Source of the DNA: Phycisphaerae bacterium | Lineage (GTDB): Bacteria > Planctomycetota > Phycisphaerae > Phycisphaerales > SM1A02 | DNA: 42,776 nt | NCBI GenBank assembly: GCA_016795035.1 | Contig: JAEUIT010000017.1 | Coordinates: 1 to 42,776, forward strand | Direction: 5' to 3' | In this document: one piece after another, positions 34,561 through 42,776 of the stretch | Layout of the letters: every line of letters begins with the position of its first letter | Position numbering within the stretch: position 1 is the stretch's first letter | Position numbers and translations under genes: made by a program | The notes under the pieces: model-generated | What the model was told of the DNA's origin: nothing | The model's database searches: none | What the model saw: only the letters and a program-made list of their open reading frames with translations

Positions 34561-34935
34561 TCAGCTCTTGCCGCCGGCCTTCGCCGCCGGCTTCGCTGCG
34601 GGCTTGGCCGCAGGCTTCGCAGGCGCGGGCTTCTTCGCGACCTTCTCAGTCGGGAGGGCAACGGTCTTGCCGGACTTGAGGGCGTTGAGGCGCTTCGCGA
34701 AGCGGCTCTTACGGCGACCCGCGAGATTCTTGTGGATCGTGCTCGTGCACGCGATCTTGTCGAGGAGGCCCGCGACCTTGCGGAACTCGCTCTCCGCCGC
34801 GGCGATGTCACCGGCCGTCAGCGCCTTGAGGAAGGCCTTCGTTTGATCCTTGATCAGACGCTTGCGCCACAGGTTGATGGCGTTCCGCTTCTTCGTCTGC
34901 CGGACTCGCTTCTTCGCGGATTCGGTATTCGGCAC
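34561..34935 (-). CDS. rpsT: 30S ribosomal protein bS20 with a Lys/Ala/Pro tail
   Basis: A 124-residue protein. The bS20 body is clear: NTESAKKRVRQTKKRNAINLWRKR, then the helix pair with KAFLKALTAGD, the conserved DKIACTSTIHKNLAGRRKSRFAKRLN and a usual end near residue 90. About 34 extra residues follow, built from PAKPAAKPAAKPAAKAG repeats. The start is a GTG at 34935 with GAAGGA eight bases upstream. bS20 binds 16S rRNA in the body of the small subunit. Confidence 0.95.
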   Translation of the reverse strand: MPNTESAKKRVRQTKKRNAINLWRKRLIKDQTKAFLKALTAGDIAAAESEFRKVAGLLDKIACTSTIHKNLAGRRKSRFAKRLNALKSGKTVALPTEKVAKKPAPAKPAAKPAAKPAAKAGGKS

Positions 34936-35308
34936 AGTCGCTTTCCTTCAATCAAGACCCGGGATGTGTCCCGGAATTGAGGCCCGCACCGTTCGGCTCT
35001 CGAGCGGTCGGCGGGTCGGGTAGGTGACAAATCGACGCGCTCCAAAGACTCGTCGGAGGTGCCGACGTGGTCTGGAACCGTCTCGTGGGGGATCGAACAT
35101 CATGGCAGAAGCGAACGCGGGCCGCAAGGAGAGGAGGAGAGGGTTCAGGGTTCAGGGTTCAGGGTTCAGGGTTCGGGTTCAGGGTGACAGAACCACTGCG
35201 TGAGTGACGAAGTCGAAACTCAAGCCTCGGATCCAGTCGCGCCAAACCCTAAACTCGGATCGGGCCGCCGCCCTCTGCCCCTGAACCCTCTCCCAGCCCC
35301 CTTCTCCC
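34936..35308. other. Intergenic region with rpsT upstream sequence and a TTCAGGG element
   Basis: About 370 bases between the divergent rpsT and FIST genes. The left half should hold the rpsT leader and promoter; bS20 genes are often controlled through their leader, but no such structure was identified. The right half (35141-35294) is a TTCAGGG-type repeat element. Open frames across it are not convincing. Confidence 0.5.
35141..35294. repeat. TTCAGGG tandem tract and its inverted partner
   Basis: The left arm is four copies of the heptamer GGGTTCA, then GGGTTCG and GGTTCAGGGTG (35141-35185). The right arm CTGCCCCTGAACCCTCTCCC lies at 35275-35294. The sequence between them is unique to this copy. 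The right arm ends fourteen bases before the chosen start of the FIST gene. Confidence 0.75.
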
Positions 35309-36592
35309 GTGCCCCCCACGCCCCCCGATCCTTCCGACGACCCCGCCGACGCGGAAACGCCGACCACCCCGTCGGCGCCGCCCGCCGCTTCGAGCGCCAC
35401 CGCCTCCGGGTTGCGCGGCTACGCGGCGGTCTCCGCTCGGTATGACTCGCGTCGCGCCGCCATGGAAGTGGCGGATCGGCTCGCCGCCGCCGGCGCGGGC
35501 GGTGCCGATGTCGTCTTTGTCTTCGGGTCGTTCCACCATCGCGCCGCGTTCGCCGACCAGACCGCGATCGTGCGCCGGGGCATCCGCGCGCGGCACGTCG
35601 TCGGCGTGACCGCCGAATGGGTCGTCGGCCCGCGCACCGAACTCGAGCAGTCGGCCGGGCTCTCGGCGCTCGCGCTGCATCTCCCCGGCTGCCGGGTGAC
35701 GCCCGTGCAACTCGACGTCGACCACGGGCCGCCGGTCCTTTGGGAGCCGAACGTCCTTCGCCGGCGGGTCGGCTGGGCGCCCGACACCCGCGCGACCGTC
35801 CTCTTCGCCGACCCCTTCTCGATCCACGCGCCGGCGCTCCTCACCCGCTTCGCCGACGTCTTCCGGGCGCCGCCGCTCCCGATCGTCGGAGGGCTCTCGA
35901 GCGGCTCGTCGCAACCCGGCGCGAACGTCCTCGTCCTCGACGACGAGATCTCGGCGACCGGCGCGGTCGGCGTCACGCTCGGCGGTCCGGTGCAGATCGA
36001 CGCGTTCGTGAGCCCGGGCTGCCGGCCGCTCGGCCCGGCGCTCCTCGTGACGAAGTCGAAGGGCAACGTGCTCGAGGAGCTCGGCGGAAAGCCGGCGCTC
36101 GAGGTCATCAACGAACTCATGGAAGCGGCGCCCGAGGAAGATCGCGAGGCGGCGCGACAAGGGCTTTCGATCGGCATCGCGATCGACGAATACCGCGAGC
36201 GCTTCGGACGCGAGGACTTCCTGCTGCGGAACGTGCTTCGCGCCGACGTTGCGCGGCGCTCGATCTCGATCGGCGACCTGGTGCGTCCGGGTCGCACGGT
36301 GCGCTTCCACGTGCGCGATCGCCTCGCGGCGGTCGAAGACCTCGAGCTCCTCCTCGACCGCGAGCAGATGCGCGATCCCGCCGCCGCGGTCTTCCTCGCG
36401 ACCTGCAACGCCCGCGGCAAGGGACTGTTCGGCGCCTCGAGCTACGACGCCCGCACGATCGCGCGGCGCATGAGCGACGTGCCGCTCGCGGGCTTCTTCG
36501 CCGCGGGCGAAATCGGCCCCGTCGGCAACCGCTCGTGGTTGCACGGGCACGCGCTCGCCGCCGCCATTCTGCGCGACGCGCCGCGGGCCTGA
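35309..36592 (+). CDS. FIST-domain sensory protein
   Basis: A 427-residue protein with FIST_N (about 40-230) and FIST_C (about 240-400) domains. Typical parts are GADVVFVFGSFHHR, VVGVTAEWVVG, PIVGGLSSGS and, late in the chain, FLATCNARGKGLFG, FFAAGEIGPVGNRSWLHGHALAAAIL. FIST domains are thought to bind small ligands such as amino acids in bacterial sensing and are often joined to, or coded near, signalling genes; no partner is adjacent here. The GTG at 35309 has no ribosome binding site and opens a Pro/Asp-rich leader of 35 residues, so a later start is possible (for example ATG at 35461, though that would cut the first strand). Confidence 0.85.
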   Translation: MPPTPPDPSDDPADAETPTTPSAPPAASSATASGLRGYAAVSARYDSRRAAMEVADRLAAAGAGGADVVFVFGSFHHRAAFADQTAIVRRGIRARHVVGVTAEWVVGPRTELEQSAGLSALALHLPGCRVTPVQLDVDHGPPVLWEPNVLRRRVGWAPDTRATVLFADPFSIHAPALLTRFADVFRAPPLPIVGGLSSGSSQPGANVLVLDDEISATGAVGVTLGGPVQIDAFVSPGCRPLGPALLVTKSKGNVLEELGGKPALEVINELMEAAPEEDREAARQGLSIGIAIDEYRERFGREDFLLRNVLRADVARRSISIGDLVRPGRTVRFHVRDRLAAVEDLELLLDREQMRDPAAAVFLATCNARGKGLFGASSYDARTIARRMSDVPLAGFFAAGEIGPVGNRSWLHGHALAAAILRDAPRA

Positions 36593-36620
36593 GCGGCGAT
36601 TCCGTCATACTCCGCGTCCC

Positions 36621-38294
<1,674 letters not shown>

Positions 38295-38447
38295 AGAAGA
38301 ACAGGGGTCAGGGGTCAGGGGTTCAGGGTTCAGGGGCAGAAGACGCCGTCGATCGCGCGAGGCGTGCGACCGGCGCACGGCTTGCCCCTGAACCCTGAAC
38401 CCTGACCCCTTTCTCCACCCCTTTTCCCGCCCCTTTAGACTCCGCCC
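38295..38447. repeat. Intergenic inverted-repeat element (TTCAGGG type)
   Basis: Left arm AGGGGTTCAGGGTTCAGGGG (within 38302-38338) and right arm CCCCTGAACCCTGAACCCTG (from 38385), with a GC-rich centre unlike the centres of the other copies. It lies between two genes on the same strand and ends about 40 bases before the dehydrogenase start. Confidence 0.8.
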
Positions 38448-39584
38448 ATGCTCCGCACCATCCTGACCACGGCGCTCCTCGCGCTCGCGCCTCTCGCCTG
38501 CAGCAACGCGGAGAAGACGTCGGCGCCGCCCGCGCCGATGGCGGTGACCGCGACGTCGGAACCCTGGTCCCTGCGCAACGCCCGCGTCGCGATCCCGCGC
38601 AACGAGCGACCTGCAACGTTGACCTATTTCGTGCGCGAGCTCGGGCCCGACGACCTCGCCCGCGCCCGCGCGGCCGCGCCGCACGTCACGTTCGTCGTCG
38701 GCCTCTCGCGCGAGGAGGCACTGACCCGCGCCGCCGAAGCCCACGGCGCCGACGTCTTCTACGCCACGCCCGAATTCCTCGCCGCCGCCACGAACCTTCG
38801 CTGGGTGCAAGCGTGGTCGGCGGGCGTCGATCGCTTCGTCGTCGTCGACGGAATGAATGACGACCGGATCGTCCTGACCAACATGCGCGGCGTGCACGGC
38901 CCCGCGATCGCCGACCATGTGATGGCGCTGACGCTCGCGCTCACGCGGTCGTTGCCGGCCTCGTGGGACGCCCAGAAGCGCGGCGTCTGGGATCGCGGCG
39001 ACGTCTCGCCCCCGCGCGTCGCGCTCGACGGGAAGACGCTCCTCGTCGTCGGGCTCGGCGGGATCGGCACCGAGATCGCGAAGCGCGGCCACGCCTTCGG
39101 CATGCGGGTCGTCGCGACGCGCCGGAGCGCCGGCCCCGCGACCGACCCGTCGATGCCGTGTGTCGAACGGATCGGCCGCCCCCAAGACCTGCCCGCCCTT
39201 GTCGCCGAGGCCGACGTGATCGCCGTCGCGGTGCCCTTGACCGCCGAGACGACCGGCCTCTTCAACGCCGATCTCCTCGCCCGCTGCAAGTCCGGTGCAA
39301 TCCTCATCAACATCGCCCGCGGCAAGGTCATCGACACCGACGCGCTCATGGCGGCACTTCGGAGCGGCCGCCTGGGCGCGGCCGGGCTCGACGTGACCGA
39401 CCCCGAGCCCCTGCCCGACGGCCATCCGCTCTGGACCGTTCCCAACGTCGTGATCACGCCGCACGTCGCGGGCGACGCGGCGATCACCGACCGGCGAGCG
39501 ACCGAGGTCTTCGTCGAGAACGCGCGTCGCTTCGACGCCGGCGAGCCGCTCGTCAACGTCGTGGACAAGCGGGCGGGATACTGA
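38448..39584 (+). CDS. D-2-hydroxyacid dehydrogenase with an N-terminal export signal
   Basis: A 378-residue NAD-dependent dehydrogenase. The Rossmann motif is VVGLGGIGTEI (GxGxxG at 202-207), and the catalytic triad is Arg291 (NIARGKVID), Glu320 (DPEPLP) and His339 (ITPHVAGD). Oddly, the chain opens with MLRTILTTALLALAPLACSN, a signal-like segment ending in a Cys (18) placed as in a lipoprotein, followed by a Pro/Ala/Thr linker. The lipobox is not perfect (PLAC). Export would put a cofactor-dependent enzyme where NAD is scarce. Either the cofactor is bound tightly, the signal acts only as an anchor, or the true start is later; no good later Met exists before the core. Confidence 0.8.
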   Translation: MLRTILTTALLALAPLACSNAEKTSAPPAPMAVTATSEPWSLRNARVAIPRNERPATLTYFVRELGPDDLARARAAAPHVTFVVGLSREEALTRAAEAHGADVFYATPEFLAAATNLRWVQAWSAGVDRFVVVDGMNDDRIVLTNMRGVHGPAIADHVMALTLALTRSLPASWDAQKRGVWDRGDVSPPRVALDGKTLLVVGLGGIGTEIAKRGHAFGMRVVATRRSAGPATDPSMPCVERIGRPQDLPALVAEADVIAVAVPLTAETTGLFNADLLARCKSGAILINIARGKVIDTDALMAALRSGRLGAAGLDVTDPEPLPDGHPLWTVPNVVITPHVAGDAAITDRRATEVFVENARRFDAGEPLVNVVDKRAGY

Positions 39585-39818
39585 GGACGAGAGGATTCAG
39601 GAGCGAGGAGTCAGGAGTCAGTGGGTCGCCGCGTTTCGCTGTGGCCCTCGGTAGCTTTCACCCTGACTCCTGACTCCTGTCTCCTGACTCCTTCTTGCTC
39701 CAATCGCTTGACCTTCCTCCCGACTCCCGCGACACTCTCGCGTCTGCGACGAGCGTGATGGTCGATGCCCCTTGTGCGGGGTCGACCGCGACGCGTTCGC
39801 GCTCTGGAGATCTCGACG
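39585..39818. repeat. Intergenic region with a GGAGTCA-type inverted repeat
   Basis: Left arm GGAGTCAGGAGTCAGTGGG (39607-39625) and right arm CCCTGACTCCTGACTCCTG (from 39661), with AGCTTTCA just before the right arm. The remaining 125 bases should hold the promoter of the membrane coiled-coil gene; no clear box was found. Confidence 0.7.
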
Positions 39819-41189
39819 ATGGCCATTCGTTCTGGAGGCGGCACGGGGGTTCTCGTGGCCCTCGTGGTGTTTGTCCTGCTCTTCGTCTTCTCGACGGTCA
39901 TGACGATCGTCTTCTATGTCGGGAAGAACGACGCCGAGCAGCGCGCGAACACTGCGGAGGCCAACCTCAAGGACTTCATCAATCCCGCGCAGCAGCAGTC
40001 CGAAGAGGCGAAGCAGATGAAGGCTGCCGCCAACACGGAACGCAAGAGCGTCTATGAGTTCCTCATGACCCGCCACGGCGATCTCGCCGCGTGGGTCGGG
40101 AACCGCGGCGCGGACATCACGGGTCTCCAGGGCGAAACCGGCATCGGCAAGGACAAGACCGTGAAGGACGTCGTTGCTGACCTCCGCCGCCAGCTCAAGG
40201 CGAAGTCGGACGAAGCCAACGCGCTCACGTCGACCGTGTCGAGCGTCAAGAAGGACCTCGCGAGCGCGAAGGACGAAGCCGAAGCCGCCCGCAAGGAAGG
40301 CATCCAGAAGGTCGATGCCGTCAATCAGGAAGTCGCCGGCTTCAAGCAGGCCTCCGAGACGCTTCGCCAGCAAGTCGGCGACGCCGTCACGAACATCGAC
40401 AAGCAGAAGGCCGAGATGGAGTCGCGCTTCCGTTCCCGCGAGAGCGAGCTCCAGACCGAGATCGACACCCTCCGCGCCGAAGACGCGGTCAAGAACAGCC
40501 GCCTCCTCGCGATGGAAGACAAGCTTCGCGCGATCGAGGTCAAGCCCGCGAATCCCGCCGAACTCGTCGACGGCCGCGTGATCGCGGTCGAGGGGGCCGG
40601 CGACAGCCTCTTCATCAACATCGGCTCGCGCGATCGCGTGGTCCCGGGCATGACGTTCGAAGTCTTCGAAGACGCAAACGCGATCCAGGCCGCGGACCGC
40701 TCGGGTCTCAATCGCGGCAAGGCCTCGATCCAAGTGATGCGCGTGGGCGACACGACGTCGACCTGCAAGGTCACGCGTTCGAGCCCGGGCCGCCCGATCG
40801 TGAAGGACGACGTCGTCGCGAACGCCGTCTTCAGCAAGGACTACAAGTTCAAGTTCCTCGTCCACGGCAAGTTCGACGTCGACGGGGACGGCCGTCCGAG
40901 CGACACCGAAGCCGACTACCTCCGCAGCCAGATCCGCAAGTGGGGCGGCGAAGTGATCGTCGGCGACGAACTCACCGGCGACCTCGACTTCGTCGTCCTC
41001 GGCGTGAAGCCGATCATGCCGCCGTCGCCGCCGGACAACGCGACTGAAGCCGAACTTCAGGCGCTCCTCGAGGCTCGCAACGCCGTCGAGACCTACGAGC
41101 GTCTCTTCAATCAGTCGGTCAACGCCCGCATTCCGGTCCTGAACTGGAACCGCTTCCAGGTGCTGACCGGCACCTCGAACGGCAACTGA
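39819..41189 (+). CDS. Membrane-anchored coiled-coil protein with a BRCT-like end
   Basis: A 456-residue protein. The ATG at 39819 has a GGAG nine bases upstream, so the earlier frame to 39765 was dropped. One membrane helix (about residues 10-34) is followed by a long coiled coil (about 38-265, rich in Lys, Glu, Ala and Gln). A small beta domain comes next (VDGRVIAVEGAGDSLFINIGSRDRVVPGMTFEVF), like the ribosome-binding or OB-type folds of envelope proteins. Near residues 345-405 lies a BRCT-like pattern: FKFLVHGKFDVDGDGRPSDT, then LRSQIRKWGGEVIVGDELTGDLDFVVLG. It could anchor or space something at the envelope. No function is known. A strong terminator follows directly. Confidence 0.65.
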   Translation: MAIRSGGGTGVLVALVVFVLLFVFSTVMTIVFYVGKNDAEQRANTAEANLKDFINPAQQQSEEAKQMKAAANTERKSVYEFLMTRHGDLAAWVGNRGADITGLQGETGIGKDKTVKDVVADLRRQLKAKSDEANALTSTVSSVKKDLASAKDEAEAARKEGIQKVDAVNQEVAGFKQASETLRQQVGDAVTNIDKQKAEMESRFRSRESELQTEIDTLRAEDAVKNSRLLAMEDKLRAIEVKPANPAELVDGRVIAVEGAGDSLFINIGSRDRVVPGMTFEVFEDANAIQAADRSGLNRGKASIQVMRVGDTTSTCKVTRSSPGRPIVKDDVVANAVFSKDYKFKFLVHGKFDVDGDGRPSDTEADYLRSQIRKWGGEVIVGDELTGDLDFVVLGVKPIMPPSPPDNATEAELQALLEARNAVETYERLFNQSVNARIPVLNWNRFQVLTGTSNGN

Positions 41190-41200
41190 TTTGATCTCCA

Positions 41201-41237
41201 CGAACGAGGATCCGAAAGGGTCCTCGTTCGCTTTTTT
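41201..41237 (+). terminator. Intrinsic terminator after the coiled-coil gene
   Basis: CGAACGAGGATCC (41201-41213) pairs with GGGTCCTCGTTCG (41218-41230), 12 of 13 as Watson-Crick pairs and one as a G-U wobble, around GAAA. A run of six T follows at 41232-41237. It starts 11 bases after the stop. This is the clearest Rho-independent terminator of the window. Confidence 0.92.
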
Positions 41238-41241
41238 GCCG

Positions 41242-42234
41242 ATGCCGTCGCTCGCCCACTGGTCGCAGTACGCGGCACTTCGCCTGACGACGGCGCTGCT
41301 GGAGCCGTATCCGCCCGAGGCGTCGCTGCGCACCGCACGCGCATTCGGTTCCTTCTACGCCCGCGTGTCGAGCCGGCGCACGCAGCGCGCGAAGGACAAC
41401 ATCGCCCGCTCCTTCCCGGAGTTCGATGCTGCCGAAGCCGACCGCGTCGCGGTCGCGAGCATTCGGCACATGTTCGAACTCTTCATGGTCGACGCGCTCG
41501 TGATGCCCAAGATCGTGCGCGAGTGGTCGTGGCAGGACTACGTCGAGTTCGGCGAGTTCGGCGAAGGGCTGGAGCTCCTCCTCGACGACAAGCCGTGCAT
41601 CCTCCTCACCGGCCACGTCGGCAACTGGGAGTTTCTCGGCTACGTCCTCGCGCTCATCGGCTTCCGCATGACGGCGCTCGCGCGGCCGCTCGACAACCCG
41701 CTCGTGAGCGACTGGCTCTTCGCGGCGCGGCAGTCGAGCGGGCTGCGGGTCATCACCAAGTGGGGCGCGACGAACGAGCTGCAGCGGATCGTCGAGAGTG
41801 GCGGCAAGGTCGCGTTCATCGCCGACCAGAATGCCGGCGACGACGGGCTCTTCGTGCCGTTCTTCGGCCGACTCGCCTCGAGCTACAAGTCGATCGGTCT
41901 CTTGGCCATGCGCTACCGCCTGCCGATCGTGGCGGGGATGGCGTCGCGCATCGACGGGCAGTTTCGCTATCGCCTCTCGGCGCTCGACGTGATCCGCCCC
42001 GAGGAGTGGGACGCGTTCGACGACCCGCTCTACTACATCACCGCCCGCTACAACCGCGCGATCGAGTCGATGGTCCGCACCGATCCGACGCAGTACCTCT
42101 GGGTCCATCGCCGCTGGAAGAGCCGCCCGAAGTTCGAGCGCGAGGGCGAGCCAATGCCGGCGCGACTGCGCGCAAAGCTCGAGAGCCTGCCGTGGATGAC
42201 CGAGGAGCTGCTGCGCCGGGTGGAGGAGCGGTAG
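41242..42234 (+). CDS. LpxL/HtrB-type lipid A acyltransferase
   Basis: A 330-residue member of the LpxL/HtrB family, which adds a secondary acyl chain to KDO-lipid A (or to related lipids) at the inner membrane. The catalytic H-x4-E is GHVGNWEFLGY (His125, Glu130), followed by the later family blocks ADQNAGDDGLFVPFFG (with the conserved Phe-Gly) and QYLWVHRRWKSRP near the C-terminus. The ATG at 41242 was preferred to the TTG at 41191 because the terminator lies between them. It probably has its own promoter or some read-through. With kdsC it points to a full lipid A pathway in this organism; the acyl donor cannot be told. Confidence 0.88.
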   Translation: MPSLAHWSQYAALRLTTALLEPYPPEASLRTARAFGSFYARVSSRRTQRAKDNIARSFPEFDAAEADRVAVASIRHMFELFMVDALVMPKIVREWSWQDYVEFGEFGEGLELLLDDKPCILLTGHVGNWEFLGYVLALIGFRMTALARPLDNPLVSDWLFAARQSSGLRVITKWGATNELQRIVESGGKVAFIADQNAGDDGLFVPFFGRLASSYKSIGLLAMRYRLPIVAGMASRIDGQFRYRLSALDVIRPEEWDAFDDPLYYITARYNRAIESMVRTDPTQYLWVHRRWKSRPKFEREGEPMPARLRAKLESLPWMTEELLRRVEER

Positions 42235-42422
42235 GGCCTTGGATCCACGCAGCGCGCGGATCGATCTGTCTCCGTCTCGGTCTCGGCTTTCTTCTGGGCT
42301 CGGCGTTCTCGACTCGTCTCGGATGCTGCGTACTTGACGCTCTTCTCGTCTGAGGCGGCGAGAGGCGAGTGAGCGGAGACCGAGACAGAAGAAGGCGACG
42401 CCGCGAGGCGGGGCTTCGTACT

Positions 42423-42446
42423 CCTCCCCCACGAATGTGGGGGAGG
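42423..42446. repeat. CCTCCCCCAC hairpin
   Basis: CCTCCCCCAC (42423-42432) and GTGGGGGAGG (42437-42446) pair perfectly around GAAT. A diverged version (CCTCCCCCTCGAATGGGGGGG) closes the second repeat unit at the window end. Confidence 0.9.
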
Positions 42447-42526
42447 TGGCATCGCGCAGCGATGACGGAGGGGGCGCCGCGGCGTGCGGCGTCCAGCCCC
42501 CACCACCATCGCTTCGCGATGGTCCC

Positions 42527-42555
42527 CCTCCCCCGAATCTTCGATTCGGGGGAGG
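42527..42555. repeat. Perfect 13-bp CCTCCCCCGAATC hairpin
   Basis: CCTCCCCCGAATC (42527-42539) pairs perfectly with GATTCGGGGGAGG (42543-42555) around a TTC loop. A smaller hairpin, CCATCGC-TTC-GCGATGG, stands just before it. The order of small and large palindromes resembles a composite REP element. Confidence 0.9.
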
Positions 42556-42776
42556 ATGAAAGTCGCGCGCTCCGCGTTGCAGGCGCGCTCTGCTTCTGTC
42601 TCCGTCTCCGTCTCGGCTTTCTTCTGGAATCGGCTTACTCGTCTCGTCTCGGATTCTGCGTTCTTGACGCTCTTCTCGTCTGAAGCGGCGAGGCGAGTGA
42701 GCGAAGACAGAGACAGAGGTAGGCGGCCCCGCGTGGCGGGGCTGCTTACTCCTCCCCCTCGAATGGGGGGGAGGTG

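Larger units (their letters stand above)
42235..42776. repeat. Two-copy, hairpin-rich repeat block at the window end
   Basis: No gene is visible. A unit of about 160-180 bp appears at about 42262-42450 and again at about 42592-42776. Each begins CTGTCTCCGTCTCGG, contains TTGACGCTCTTCTCGTCTGA, continues with a partial inverted match (GAGACCGAGACAGAAG in the first copy) and ends in a C5-6/G5-7 hairpin. Between the copies lie further stem-loops, including a perfect 13-bp one. It continues beyond the window edge. Confidence 0.8.

Noticed and set aside
35141..35185. A real telomere-type end at the TTCAGGG array
   Set aside because: The array is internal, flanked by genes on both sides, and similar tracts occur elsewhere as inverted pairs.
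41191..41241. A 17-residue upstream extension of the LpxL-type gene from a TTG
   Set aside because: The extension is coded by the terminator hairpin and its T-run, so the ATG at 41242 is the better start.

Overview
The window is about 43 kb of GC-rich bacterial DNA that looks like a planctomycete, most likely of the Phycisphaerae. The clues are secreted proteins ending in dockerin-like EF-hand repeats (D-G-D/N-x-x-D-x-x-D-L-x-x-L-L-G-A-W-G), a PEP-CTERM-like tail of the PAP type, an LPS gene set (kdsC, an LptC-like gene, lpxL) and a staphyloxanthin-type C30 carotenoid cluster. The species cannot be named from the sequence. No rRNA, tRNA, CRISPR array, phage or transposase gene was seen.

Layout. 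1-942: the 3' end of a gene, then 750 bp of repeats. 943-3362 (minus): two overlapping genes for secreted proteins; the first carries a (GT)23 microsatellite in its N-terminal coding region. 3983-6608: a DUF1569 protein, a small membrane protein and a DUF1254/DUF1214 gene cut by one in-frame TAG. 6810-9167 (minus): a large secreted FG-GAP/dockerin protein. 11786-9300 and 14675-11790 (minus): an Lhr-type helicase and a DUF2339 membrane protein. 14745-21802: the carotenoid cluster, with aldH, crtP-like, acyltransferase and glycosyltransferase genes on the minus strand and a crtN-like gene divergent on the plus strand. 21918-22700: tryptophan 2,3-dioxygenase. 22744-28039 (minus): a signalling operon of two histidine kinases and a LuxR-type regulator. 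28208-32229 (minus): kdsC and a giant LptC-like gene. 32435-34935: a short MgtE transporter, a CPBP protease and ribosomal protein bS20. 35309-42234 (plus): a FIST protein, a GspE/PilB ATPase, an exported-looking 2-hydroxyacid dehydrogenase, a membrane coiled-coil protein with a BRCT-like end and an LpxL-type acyltransferase. 42235-42776: duplicated hairpin-rich repeats.

How the genes work together. The carotenoid genes form a plausible route from a C30 polyene (CrtN) through terminal oxidation (CrtP, AldH) to a glycosyl and acyl ester (CrtQ- and CrtO-like); the squalene or dehydrosqualene synthase must lie elsewhere. KdsC, the LptC-like protein and LpxL point to a lipid A/KDO outer membrane. 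The two kinases and the regulator overlap or sit close together, which suggests one phosphorelay.

The most unusual signals are not genes. The octamer CTGCAACG (either strand) occurs about 35 times by eye, against roughly 1.5 expected from composition, in genes and between them, often extended to CTGCAACGNNGAG. Two families of intergenic inverted-repeat elements built from heptamers (GGAGTCA and TTCAGGG) sit next to gene ends, one family sometimes nested in the other. Both look genome-wide and I do not recognise either as a described family.
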